Positions 41,845-49,404 of a DNA stretch of 64,000 nt are shown here, in pieces. Within the stretch, counting starts at the first letter, position 1; each line of letters starts with the position of its first letter. The notes under the pieces were generated by a model. That model made no database searches and had not been told where the DNA came from. It saw nothing but the letters and a program-made list of their open reading frames with translations. The DNA comes from JAAYAO01 sp051133435 (GTDB lineage Bacteria > Actinomycetota > Actinomycetes > Propionibacteriales > Propionibacteriaceae): positions 1-64,000 of the forward strand of contig NZ_JBPGNY010000003.1 of NCBI RefSeq assembly GCF_051133435.1, in the 5' to 3' direction. Made by a program: the position numbers and the translations under genes.

Positions 41845-42426
41845 TCAGCCGGCGATGCGCTCCCGATCGGTCAGCGCGGCGACCACGTCGGACCATTGTT
41901 CGATCAACTCGGCCCGGGCTCGGGCCACGCGGGAACGGATCGTGCCGACCGCCACCCCGGCGATCGAGGCCGCCTCGGCGTAGCTCAGCCCGAAGACCTG
42001 GGTCAGCACCAGGGCTTCGCGTCGTTCCCGGTCGAGGGAGTCGAGCATCTGCTCGATCTCGACCCGGGCGGAGGCATCGGGCACGGCCAAGCGTTCGGCG
42101 GCGGCCGGGGAGACCTGCTGGGGACGGGAGGCTTCGCGGCGGAACCGGTCCACCGCGGTGCGGCGGGCGATGGTCAGCAGCCATGCCCGGGCACTGGATT
42201 CACCGCGGTAGCCGGGCAGGGCGTCCATCGCCCGCAGGTAGGTCTCCTGGGTGAGGTCGTCGGCGGCGTCGCGCCCGGCCAGATGGGCCAGGAATCGCCA
42301 GACATCGTCCTGGGTGAGCCGGATGAACTCCCCCAGGGCCGGACGGTCCCCCGCCCGGGCCTGCAGCGCATAGGCGGTCACCCGGGCGTCGACGACCGTG
42401 CGGTCGGATGGGTGACGAGGCGGCAT
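41845..42426 (-). CDS. ECF RNA polymerase sigma factor, SigC-like
   Basis: A 193-residue ECF sigma factor. Region 2: LTQDDVWRFLAHLAGRDAAD with DDLTQETYLRAMDALPGYRG and ARAWLLTIARRTAVDRFRR. Region 4: LDSLDRERREALVLTQVFGL and YAEAASIAGVAVGTIRSRVARARAEL. The DVWRF and DDLTQETFLRA-like pattern resembles mycobacterial SigC, implicated in copper acquisition. ATG 42426 is selected because TAACCT ends 7 bases before it; longer in-frame starts run into the divergent gene. A zinc-finger putative anti-sigma gene is divergent. Confidence 0.9.
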   Translation of the reverse strand: MPPRHPSDRTVVDARVTAYALQARAGDRPALGEFIRLTQDDVWRFLAHLAGRDAADDLTQETYLRAMDALPGYRGESSARAWLLTIARRTAVDRFRREASRPQQVSPAAAERLAVPDASARVEIEQMLDSLDRERREALVLTQVFGLSYAEAASIAGVAVGTIRSRVARARAELIEQWSDVVAALTDRERIAG

Positions 42427-42433
42427 GAGGCCG

Positions 42434-42439
42434 AGGTTA
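42434..42439 (-). promoter_or_regulatory. -10 element for leaderless sigma-factor gene
   Basis: Minus-strand TAACCT, spacer CGGCCTC, then the ATG at 42426. Confidence 0.55.
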
Positions 42440-42444
42440 GCGGT

Positions 42445-42450
42445 TAACAT
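42445..42450 (+). promoter_or_regulatory. -10 element for leaderless zf-HC2 gene
   Basis: TAACAT, spacer CGGCCC (6), then ATG 42457. It lies only 5 bases from the divergent sigma-factor -10 element, so the two promoters must compete for polymerase. Confidence 0.6.
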
Positions 42451-42456
42451 CGGCCC

Positions 42457-42813
42457 ATGACGGCACCCTGTCCTGATGCGGAACGCTGCCCTGATGCGGA
42501 ACGCTGCCCCGATGCGGAACGCTGCCCCGATGCGGAACGCTGGCGCGATGCGCTGTCGGCGCGCCTCGACGGCGAGCCGTGTGCGTTCTCCGACGCCGAA
42601 CTCGACCGACACCTGCTCGAGTGTCCTGCCTGCGCGGCCTGGTACGAGGATTCGCGCCGGGTGAGCTGTCACCTGCAGGCCTCGGCGCTGACCGGGCCGG
42701 ACCTGAGCCGACAGTTGATCGGGGCGACCGAGGCACACATCTGTGGTTGTCACCACGGTGAACCCTGTGAGTGCACCGATTGTCAGTGCGTCGATTGCAC
42801 CTGCATGCGCTGA
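42457..42813 (+). CDS. zf-HC2 putative anti-sigma factor with CPDAER repeats and cysteine-rich tail
   Basis: A 118-residue soluble protein. Residues 5-28 are four perfect tandem CPDAER repeats; then RDALSARLDGEPC and the zinc motif RHLLECPACAAW (H-x3-C-x2-C, 52-59) typical of ZAS-type anti-sigma factors. The C-terminus (93-118) holds eight cysteines and three histidines in CGC, CEC, CQC and CTC pairs, metallothionein-like. It is divergent from a SigC-like sigma factor and shares its promoter region, so it probably restrains that sigma factor and may sense a metal (copper or zinc). Metal sensing is inference. Confidence 0.75.
   Translation: MTAPCPDAERCPDAERCPDAERCPDAERWRDALSARLDGEPCAFSDAELDRHLLECPACAAWYEDSRRVSCHLQASALTGPDLSRQLIGATEAHICGCHHGEPCECTDCQCVDCTCMR
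42469..42540 (+). repeat. four tandem 18-bp repeats inside the zf-HC2 gene
   Basis: Units at 42469, 42487, 42505 and 42523 share TGCCCYGATGCGGAACGC (the first has TGTCCT). Each encodes Cys-Pro-Asp-Ala-Glu-Arg; a fifth partial copy follows. Because 18 is a multiple of three, slippage would change cysteine number without a frameshift. Confidence 0.9.
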
Positions 42814-42841
42814 ACCGCTGTCGCCGGCCGGGTGTGTCGGG

Positions 42842-43279
42842 TCAGTCCTTGCCGAAGATGATCGCGCGCTGCACCACGAAGTTGGTCACCGTGGCCACGC
42901 CCTGGGCGATCACGAAACCGACCACCTGGGCGATCAGCCGGTTGCTGATATCGAGCAGCACCGGGTACACGACCGCGAAGAGCCCCACCTGGACGGCGAA
43001 GGTGATCAGGTACAGGGCCATCACCGCGACGAATCGCTTGGCGGAGCCCGCGGCCCTGAAGGTATAGCGCCGGTTCAGCAGATAGGCGGTGATCGTGCCG
43101 GCCACCCAGCTCAGGGCCTTGGCCGGGGTGTGGCCGAGCCCGGCCGACATCAGGATCACCAGCAGCCCGAAGTCGACCACGGCCGAGACCGCGCCCACCA
43201 GGACGAAACTGGTCAGTTGGCGCTTGAGCGGTACCCGGCCCGGGGACGAGTTCAGCGCAGGCGCCTGGTCGGTGGGCAT
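42842..43279 (-). CDS. GtrA-family membrane protein
   Basis: A 145-residue protein with four membrane helices and the GtrA pattern: QLTSFVLVGAVSAVVDFGLL, ALSWVAGTITAYLLNRRYTF and FVIAQGVATVTNFVVQRAII. GtrA proteins are thought to flip polyprenyl-linked sugars or help arabinan/teichoic decoration. The same neighbour of purEK occurs in mycobacteria (Rv3277). Start ATG 43279 has no clear Shine-Dalgarno. Confidence 0.9.
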   Translation of the reverse strand: MPTDQAPALNSSPGRVPLKRQLTSFVLVGAVSAVVDFGLLVILMSAGLGHTPAKALSWVAGTITAYLLNRRYTFRAAGSAKRFVAVMALYLITFAVQVGLFAVVYPVLLDISNRLIAQVVGFVIAQGVATVTNFVVQRAIIFGKD

Positions 43280-43350
43280 ACCTCATGGTGACACAGCGGC
43301 CACAACCTTCACCGAACGGAACCGCGCGCTCATCGCCGGCGCGAAACAAG

Positions 43351-43379
43351 TATCGTCCGAACCTCACGCGAACGTTCGC
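43351..43379 (+). promoter_or_regulatory. promoter with palindromic operator ahead of epimerase gene
   Basis: TATCGT at 43351-43356 is a likely -10 element. The perfect 12-base palindrome GCGAACGTTCGC (43368-43379), flanked by CCTCAC and GTGAGG, lies where the transcript would begin. This is a good site for a TetR- or LacI-type repressor. Confidence 0.6.
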
Positions 43380-43396
43380 AAGGTGAGGATGGGCCC

Positions 43397-44311
43397 ATGA
43401 AGGTACTTGTAGTCGGCGGATCGGGCATGATCGGGGCCAGCACGGCCCGATACCTGAAGGATCAGGGGGCCGATGTCACCGTCGGGGTGCGATCGGCACT
43501 GCCCGAGGAGTCACCGGTGGCCGATCTGCCGGTACTGATCGGTGACTACATGGCCGGCACCTACCACGCCGAGATGCTGTCCCCCTTCGACGCGATCGTG
43601 TTCGCCGCCGGCCAGGATGTGCGGCACAAGCCCGCCGACGTCGATGACGACGAGTTCTGGAAGTCGGCCCAGATCGAGGGCGTCCCGCGCTTCGCCGAAC
43701 TGGCCAAACAAGCCGGGGTGCGTCGGTTCGTCCAGGTCGGCAGCTACTACCACATGGTCTTGCCCGATCTGGCCGAGACGAACGCCTACGTCGCCGCCCG
43801 CAAGGCCGCCGATGACGGGGCCCGGGCGCTGGCCGACGAGTCGTTCAATGTCTCGACGGTGAACCCGCCGTCGATCATCGGCGTGATCCCGGGGGTACCG
43901 GCCAAGCGGTTCCGTCGGCTGGTCTCCTGGGCCGCCGGCAAGGAGTCGCAGATTCCCGACACCGCCCCGCCGGGTGGCACCAACTACATGACGGTGCGTT
44001 CGCTGGCCGAGGCGATCTGGGGTGCCCTCAACCATGCCGAACCGGGCCGGGCCTACCTGGTCGGTGACCGGAACCTGACCTATCAGCAGTACTTCCAGAT
44101 GCTCGTCGACGCCGCCGGCGGCGATCGCACCATCACCACCGTCGACGAGGAACACCGCTTCCTGCCCGACGTGGGCATCGTGCACGGACGCGGCACCGTA
44201 CTCAGCTACGAGCCGCCGGCCGAGGACGTCGCAGCCCTGGGCTACACCCGTAACGATGTCGAGCGTGGCATCGATGAGGTGGTCTCGATCGTCAAGCCAC
44301 TGATCGACTGA
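43397..44311 (+). CDS. NAD(P)-dependent epimerase/dehydratase-like protein (atypical SDR)
   Basis: A 304-residue extended/atypical SDR. VLVVGGSGMIGASTARYL is the nucleotide loop (VGGSGMIG in place of GxxGxxG), FAAGQDVRHKPADVD the NB2-like part, and VQVGSYYHMVLPDL with VAARKAADDGA suggests a YxxxK-like segment degraded to V-AARK; the classic tyrosine is therefore uncertain. It stands alone, leftmost of the accessory region, with an operator-like palindrome upstream and GAGG before the ATG. Substrate unknown. Confidence 0.75.
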   Translation: MKVLVVGGSGMIGASTARYLKDQGADVTVGVRSALPEESPVADLPVLIGDYMAGTYHAEMLSPFDAIVFAAGQDVRHKPADVDDDEFWKSAQIEGVPRFAELAKQAGVRRFVQVGSYYHMVLPDLAETNAYVAARKAADDGARALADESFNVSTVNPPSIIGVIPGVPAKRFRRLVSWAAGKESQIPDTAPPGGTNYMTVRSLAEAIWGALNHAEPGRAYLVGDRNLTYQQYFQMLVDAAGGDRTITTVDEEHRFLPDVGIVHGRGTVLSYEPPAEDVAALGYTRNDVERGIDEVVSIVKPLID

Positions 44312-44313
44312 TA

Positions 44314-44348
44314 CCGCTCCGACTCGGCCAACACTCGACCGAGAGCGG
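44314..44348. terminator. hairpin between convergent genes
   Basis: CCGCT...CTCGG pairs with CCGAG-AGCGG (10 pairs with a 4-base bulge and an 11-base loop) in the 39-base gap between the epimerase and methyltransferase genes. Confidence 0.5.
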
Positions 44349-44350
44349 GC

Positions 44351-44950
44351 TCAGTCCGGCACGATCAGCGGGACGAAGGCGTAGTGGCCGATGTACTCGA
44401 CCTGCGGTTCGTCGGCCGTGCGTCGCACCCGGCACATCCGTCCGGCGACCGGCACGACCAGCACCCCGCCGGGGGCCAGTTGGTCGATCAATTCCTGCGG
44501 TAGCCGCTCGGCCATCGCCGAGACCAGAATCCGGTCGTAGGGTCCTTCCTCCGGGGCCCCCAGCACTCCCGGACGGGCCGGTTCCAAGCGCGCCCAGTCC
44601 CGTCCGTGGCAGGCGAGGTTCTGCGCTCCCCAGGTGGCCAGGTCGGGCACCAGTTCCACCCCGAGGACGAATCCGTCCGGGCCGGTCAGTTCGGCCAGGA
44701 TCGCGGTGGTCCACCCCGAGCCGGCACCGACGTCCAGCACCCGGGCACCCTCGGGCACCTCGAGCAGTTCCAACATGTTCGCCACCGTGGACGGTTGGGA
44801 GTTGGTCTGGCCGCCGAACAGTGGCAACGGGCGATCCTCGCCGGCATGGCGGCGCTGCCCCTCGGTGAGATGCTGCTCCCGCGGGGTGGCGGACATCGCG
44901 GCCCGCACCCGCTGCCGGTGATCGTGCTGCTGGTGCTGCTGGGGGGTCAT
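44351..44950 (-). CDS. protein-L-isoaspartate O-methyltransferase-like protein
   Basis: A 199-residue class I SAM methyltransferase. GGQTNSQPSTVANMLELL replaces the family's QTISQPYIVA substrate loop, and VLDVGAGSGWTTAILAEL is the SAM motif, followed by VELVPDLATWG and APGGVLVVPV. It probably repairs isoaspartyl residues, or is an orphan member with another substrate. TACCCT ends 7 bases before ATG 44950. The N-terminus is His/Gln-rich. Confidence 0.82.
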   Translation of the reverse strand: MTPQQHQQHDHRQRVRAAMSATPREQHLTEGQRRHAGEDRPLPLFGGQTNSQPSTVANMLELLEVPEGARVLDVGAGSGWTTAILAELTGPDGFVLGVELVPDLATWGAQNLACHGRDWARLEPARPGVLGAPEEGPYDRILVSAMAERLPQELIDQLAPGGVLVVPVAGRMCRVRRTADEPQVEYIGHYAFVPLIVPD

Positions 44951-44957
44951 GGACGTG

Positions 44958-44963
44958 AGGGTA
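44958..44963 (-). promoter_or_regulatory. -10 element for leaderless methyltransferase gene
   Basis: Minus-strand TACCCT, spacer CACGTCC (7), then ATG. Confidence 0.55.
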
Positions 44964-45014
44964 CGCGCCGACCGCGACCGGCAACAGGCTCAGCTCACCG
45001 CGGGCTCACGGGGT

Positions 45015-46028
45015 TCACCAGAGCACGGGTCGCAGCCGTCGGATCTCCTCGGCCGAACGCAGCCCGGTCAGAATCACCGTGCCCAGCGGGGTATCCCGCC
45101 AGAGTTCGAGTTGCCGGGCGATGCGCTTCGGCGGACCGATCAGCGCGGTGCCGTCGATCAGGTCGTCGTCGATCGCCTCGATGGCTGCCTCCCGGTGCCC
45201 GGCCAGGAAGAGTTCCTGAACCCGCTCGGCCGTATCACCGAAACCGGCCCGACGCAGCACATTGGCGTGGAAGTTCTGCCCCGACGCCCCCATCCCGCCG
45301 ACATACCAGGCCATCGACTGCTTGGCCCGGTACATCGCGGCCGACACGTCGTCGTCGACATAGGTGTTCAGGCAGGCCGTCACCTCGAAACCGGGACGGG
45401 CGGTGGCCAGGACCTCGCCGTACATCGGTTCGAAGGAGTTGATGTGGCTGAACACCGAGATCCAGCCATCGGCGATCTCGAAGGCCAGGGCGGTGTTCTT
45501 CGGGCCCTGTGCCCCCAGGTACACCGGGATGTCGCTGCGCAGGGGTTGGGTGATCGACTTGAGCGGTTTCCCCAACCCGGTGCCGCCCGGGTAGGGCAAC
45601 GGGTAATGCGGCGAATCGGAGGTGACCGGCCCGCGGCGCTCCCAGATATCGCGCATGATCGCCAGGTAATCGCGGGTGCGGGCCAACGGTTTGGGGAAGG
45701 GCCGGCCGTACCAGCCCTCGATGATCTGCGGCCCCGACACCCCCAGGCCCAGGATCAACCGGCCCCCGCTCAGGGCGTCCAGGGTCAACGCGGCCATCGC
45801 GGTGGCCGCCGGGGTGCGGGCGTCGAGTTGCACGATCGCGGTGCCGAGCATGATTCGGCTGGTGCGGGCCGCGTACCAGGTCAGCGGCACCAGGGCGTCG
45901 GAGCCGTAGGCCTCGGCGGTCCACACCGAGTGGAAGCCCAGTTCTTCGGCGGTCAGCACCATGTCGGTCTGATCGACCGGGTCCCGCTGCCAGTACCCCA
46001 GGCCGATGCCGATCTTCAGGTCGCTCAC
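45015..46028 (-). CDS. LLM-class F420-dependent oxidoreductase
   Basis: A 337-residue TIM-barrel flavin/F420 enzyme. IGIGLGYWQRDPVDQTDMVL, LGFHSVWTAEAYGSDALVPL, LGTAIVQLDARTPAATAMAA, LGLGVSGPQIIEGWYGRPF and PVYLGAQGPKN are typical of the group that includes M. tuberculosis Rv3520c, which sits beside a DUF35/Ltp set like the one here. GTG 46028 overlaps the previous stop (GTGA), making it the last gene of the leftward operon. Probably an F420H2-dependent reduction or F420-dependent oxidation of a CoA-thioester-derived intermediate. Confidence 0.9.
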   Translation of the reverse strand: MSDLKIGIGLGYWQRDPVDQTDMVLTAEELGFHSVWTAEAYGSDALVPLTWYAARTSRIMLGTAIVQLDARTPAATAMAALTLDALSGGRLILGLGVSGPQIIEGWYGRPFPKPLARTRDYLAIMRDIWERRGPVTSDSPHYPLPYPGGTGLGKPLKSITQPLRSDIPVYLGAQGPKNTALAFEIADGWISVFSHINSFEPMYGEVLATARPGFEVTACLNTYVDDDVSAAMYRAKQSMAWYVGGMGASGQNFHANVLRRAGFGDTAERVQELFLAGHREAAIEAIDDDLIDGTALIGPPKRIARQLELWRDTPLGTVILTGLRSAEEIRRLRPVLW

Positions 46029-47077
46029 GCGATCGACCCCGCAGCCATGATGTCTCCGATCTCCAGAGCCTGTCGGGTTGCCCCACCGACGGTGAACTCC
46101 AGTTGTTTGGTGGCGGTGAAGTAGTGGTGCGCCGCGCCGTCCAGATCGACCCCGGCCCCACCGTGCAGATGCACCGCACTGTGGGCGATCAGGTTACCGC
46201 CCTCGGCGGCCCAATACCCGGCGGTTTCCACCGCACTGCCCAGCGGTACCCCGGCTTCCCAGCGCCAGGCCGCCTGCCACAGCGTCAACCGTTGGCAGCC
46301 CAGATCGATGTAGGCATCGCCGAGGCGTTGTCGCACCGCCTGGAAGGCACCCAACGGCTGGTCGAACTGTTCCCGTTCGGCGGTGTAGTCGGCAGTCAGT
46401 TCCAGGGCGCGTTGGCTCACCCCGTACTGGACGGCCGCGGTGGTCAGGGTCAGGGCCCGACGCAACCGCAGGGCCACCTCGGCCCCACCGAGCCGGCGAT
46501 CGGCGGGCAGTTCGACGCCGGTCAGGTCCAGGTGCGCGACCGGCAGGCCCCCGGTGGCGGTGTCCTCGGTGACCCGGACGCCGTCGTCGGGGGTGACCAG
46601 GAAGACCGCCGGTCCGTCCGGGTCGGTGGCGGTGACCAGCCACAGGTCGGCTACGGCACCGTGGGGCACCACGGTCTTGTGTCCCTCCAGCACCCAGCCG
46701 TTCGCGGCCCGTGCGGTGACGGCAGGCAGGTTCGGGGCGGCGTCGGTGTTCTCGGCCAGCGCCGGCAGCACGATCGGTGCTTCGGCGAGCCGTTCGGCCG
46801 CGGTGGATTCGGCCAGTACTGCGGTGGCTGCGACCTGGGCGGCTGCGGGGATGGCTGCCGCGGCCCGGCCGAACTCGATCAGCGCCCGGCAGGCGGCGAT
46901 CATGCCCAATCCGGTGCCGTGCGGTTCGGGCAGGTGCAGGGTCAGCAGGCCCGCCTCGTTCGCCTGCTGCCACAGCTCGCGGTCGAACCCGGTCGGATAA
47001 CCGGGGGTGCGGCCCCGGCAACTGCGTCGGGCCAGGTCGGCCGCGGCGTCCTGTTCTTCGGTGAAGGTGAAGTCCAT
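46025..47077 (-). CDS. acyl-CoA dehydrogenase, small non-catalytic-type subunit
   Basis: A 350-residue acyl-CoA dehydrogenase homologue. FTEEQDAAADLARR begins the N-terminal helical domain and 'LHLPEPHGTGLGMIAACRAL' follows; the FAD-tail region is AVHLHGGAGVDLDGAAHHYF. The usual C-terminal catalytic Glu (YEGT-type) is replaced in FTVGGATRQ, and no Glu is seen at the alternative helix-G site. With the adjacent larger homologue, it most likely forms an alpha2beta2 enzyme like ChsE1-ChsE2 of cholesterol side-chain oxidation. 18 bases separate it from the large subunit. Confidence 0.85.
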   Translation of the reverse strand: MDFTFTEEQDAAADLARRSCRGRTPGYPTGFDRELWQQANEAGLLTLHLPEPHGTGLGMIAACRALIEFGRAAAAIPAAAQVAATAVLAESTAAERLAEAPIVLPALAENTDAAPNLPAVTARAANGWVLEGHKTVVPHGAVADLWLVTATDPDGPAVFLVTPDDGVRVTEDTATGGLPVAHLDLTGVELPADRRLGGAEVALRLRRALTLTTAAVQYGVSQRALELTADYTAEREQFDQPLGAFQAVRQRLGDAYIDLGCQRLTLWQAAWRWEAGVPLGSAVETAGYWAAEGGNLIAHSAVHLHGGAGVDLDGAAHHYFTATKQLEFTVGGATRQALEIGDIMAAGSIA

Positions 47078-47095
47078 GAAAGCTCCGTCCGGTGA

Positions 47096-48280
47096 CTAGC
47101 GGTGGGGTTGGCCCAGGGCGACCCGCGAGATCAGGTCGCGCTGTACCTCGTTGGCGCCGCCACCGAAGGTGAGGATCAGGTTCGTGCGGTGGGCCCGCTC
47201 GAGGCGTCCGGCAAGTACTGCGGCCGGGGAGTTGGTGGGCAACAAGGCGGTCGGGCCGACGATCTCCATCAGCATCCGGTAGATGGTCAGCGCATTCTCC
47301 GAGCCGAGCACCTTGGTGGCCGAGGCCTGGGCCGGGGAGACGTCCTCGACCTGGGCGGCGATCTCCCAGTTCATCAGGGTCAGGGCCTCGTTCATGGCCC
47401 GGGCGCGGCCGAGCAGCAGCCGCACCCATTCCTGGTCGATCAGCCGGCGACCGCCCGGCCCGGTGGTCTCCCGGGCCCAGTCGGTGACCAGGTCGATCGC
47501 CTGGGCGACCGCGGCCGAGGAGAACAGGGCCACTCGTTCCCGGTTCAGTTGTGCGGTCATCAACCGCCAGCCGCCGTGGTACTCCCCGACCAGGTTGGAC
47601 GCCGGCACCCGGACGTCGTCGAAGTAGGTGGTGGAGGTGCGCAGCCCGGCCACGGTGTCCACCGGGGCGTGGCTGAACCCGGCCGCATCGGTGGGTACCA
47701 GGATGATCGACAGGCCACGGTGTTTGGACGCGGACGGGTCGGTGCGGCAGGCCAGCCAGATCCAGTCGGCGTATTTGACCTGGGAGGTCCACATCTTCTG
47801 CCCGTTGATCACGAACTCGCCGTCCTCCGGCGTGCCGACGAGTTCGGCGCGGGTGCGCAGCGAGGCCAGATCGGTGCCGGCCTCGGGTTCGGAGTAGCCG
47901 ATCGAGAAGTGCAGTTCGCCGCGCAGGATCTTGGGCAGGAAGTACTCCTGCTGTTCCCGGGTGCCGTAGCGCATCAGGGTCGGGCCGATGGTGTTGATGG
48001 TCAGGTAGGGCACGGCCACCCCGGCGACCGCGGCGGCGTCACTGAAGATCAGTTGTTCCACCATCGATCGGCCCTGGCCGCCGAACTCCTCCGGCCAGCC
48101 CATGCCCAGCCAGCCGTCGGCCCCGAGGGTGCGGATCACCTCCAGGTAGACGTCCCCGTCGGCGAACTCTCCCCCGTCGAAGGCCAGCCCGGCCTTGCGT
48201 TCGGGGGTCATCAGCCGGTCGAAATAGCCGGCGACCTCTTCGCGCAGTTGCTGTTGTTGTTCGGTCAGTTCAATACGCAC
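47096..48280 (-). CDS. acyl-CoA dehydrogenase, large subunit
   Basis: A 394-residue FAD enzyme with FSIGYSEPEAGTDLASL, FVINGQKMWTSQVKYADWIW, VYFDDV-type strand TTYFDDVRVPASNLVG, and GGANEVQRDLI at the C-terminus, where GG replaces the EG of YEGT. A Glu in LNRERVAL on helix G may be the catalytic base, as in isovaleryl-CoA dehydrogenase and FadE29-type subunits. GTG start; 6 bases after the nitronate monooxygenase stop. Probably oxidises a CoA-activated side chain. Confidence 0.9.
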   Translation of the reverse strand: MRIELTEQQQQLREEVAGYFDRLMTPERKAGLAFDGGEFADGDVYLEVIRTLGADGWLGMGWPEEFGGQGRSMVEQLIFSDAAAVAGVAVPYLTINTIGPTLMRYGTREQQEYFLPKILRGELHFSIGYSEPEAGTDLASLRTRAELVGTPEDGEFVINGQKMWTSQVKYADWIWLACRTDPSASKHRGLSIILVPTDAAGFSHAPVDTVAGLRTSTTYFDDVRVPASNLVGEYHGGWRLMTAQLNRERVALFSSAAVAQAIDLVTDWARETTGPGGRRLIDQEWVRLLLGRARAMNEALTLMNWEIAAQVEDVSPAQASATKVLGSENALTIYRMLMEIVGPTALLPTNSPAAVLAGRLERAHRTNLILTFGGGANEVQRDLISRVALGQPHR

Positions 48281-48286
48281 GCGGCA

Positions 48287-49396
48287 TCAACCGATCTCGC
48301 CGAGGCGGTCGACCGCGGCCCGGTAGCCGTCGACCAGTTCGGCCATGATCGTGTCCACCGACTCGATCTCGTCGATCATGCCGACGATCTGCCCGGCCGG
48401 CATCGCCACCACCGACGGGTCGTCACCGGCCGAGATCCGCTGATGGGCCTCCGACACCAGCAGGTTCTGCAGCGGCATCGGCAACGGTTCGGGGGCATCG
48501 GCGGCCTGCCAGGCATCGGTCCAGCGGGTGCGCAGCAGCCGGGCGGGCTTGCCGCTGTACACCCGCGACCGCACGGTGTCGCCGGAGCCGGCGTTCAGGA
48601 TCGCCTGCTGCACCACCGACGGCCGGTCGCCGGCCTCGCGGCCGAGTTGGTACTCGGCGGCGGTCAGCCAGCGCGACCCGAGCCACACCCCGTCGGCACC
48701 CAGGGCCAGCGAGGCGGCCACCTGCCGTCCCGACCCGATCCCGCCGGCGGCCAGTACCGCGGCCTCGGAGCCGACCGCGTCGACCACCTGGGGGGTGAGC
48801 ACCATGGTGGTGATCTCGCCGGTGTGCCCGCCGGCCTCGTGGCCCTGCGAGATCACGATGTCGACCCCTTCGGCGACATGGCGGCGGGCGTGTTCCACGC
48901 TGCCGGCCAGGGCGGCAACCGCCACCCCGGCGTCCTTGGCCGCGGCGATCACATCGGCCGGCGGTGAGCCCAGGGCGTTGGCGATCAGTGCCGGACGGTG
49001 TCGCAGCGCGACCTCCACCTGGGCGCGGGCGTTGGAATGCAACCAGCCCAGCACGGTCGGGCCGCTCTGCCCCTCGAGTTCGGGGACGTTCAGCTCGGCC
49101 AGGGTGCGGGCGACGAAGTCCCGGTGCTCCTGGGGGATCATGTCCTTGAGGTCACCGGCGGCACCCTCGGTGGGGGCCTTGGCCGGCATCACCACGTCCA
49201 CGCCGAAGGGCAGACCGTCGGTGTTCTGCGACATCCAGGTCAAGGTGGCGTCGAGTTCTTCGGGATCGTCGAAGCGCACGCACCCCAGCACACCCATGCC
49301 GCCGGCGCGGGTGATGGCCGCGGCCACATGCTCGGACGGGGTGAACCCGAAGATCGGGTAGCGGATGCCGAAGCGTTCGGTCAGGGCGGTTCGCAT
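48287..49396 (-). CDS. nitronate monooxygenase (2-nitropropane dioxygenase family)
   Basis: A 369-residue FMN TIM-barrel protein. FGIRYPIFGFTPSEHVAAAI, AGGMGVLGC, QGHEAGGHTGEI (catalytic His region), LAAGGIGSGRQVAASLALGA and GVWLGSRWLTAAE (FMN phosphate) are present. In actinobacterial sterol clusters such proteins occur beside acyl-CoA dehydrogenases and may act as enoyl reductases rather than on nitronates. ATG 49396 has GGAGA upstream; the frame runs longer but is not supported. Confidence 0.88.
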   Translation of the reverse strand: MRTALTERFGIRYPIFGFTPSEHVAAAITRAGGMGVLGCVRFDDPEELDATLTWMSQNTDGLPFGVDVVMPAKAPTEGAAGDLKDMIPQEHRDFVARTLAELNVPELEGQSGPTVLGWLHSNARAQVEVALRHRPALIANALGSPPADVIAAAKDAGVAVAALAGSVEHARRHVAEGVDIVISQGHEAGGHTGEITTMVLTPQVVDAVGSEAAVLAAGGIGSGRQVAASLALGADGVWLGSRWLTAAEYQLGREAGDRPSVVQQAILNAGSGDTVRSRVYSGKPARLLRTRWTDAWQAADAPEPLPMPLQNLLVSEAHQRISAGDDPSVVAMPAGQIVGMIDEIESVDTIMAELVDGYRAAVDRLGEIG

Positions 49397-49404
49397 GGTT
49401 CTCC

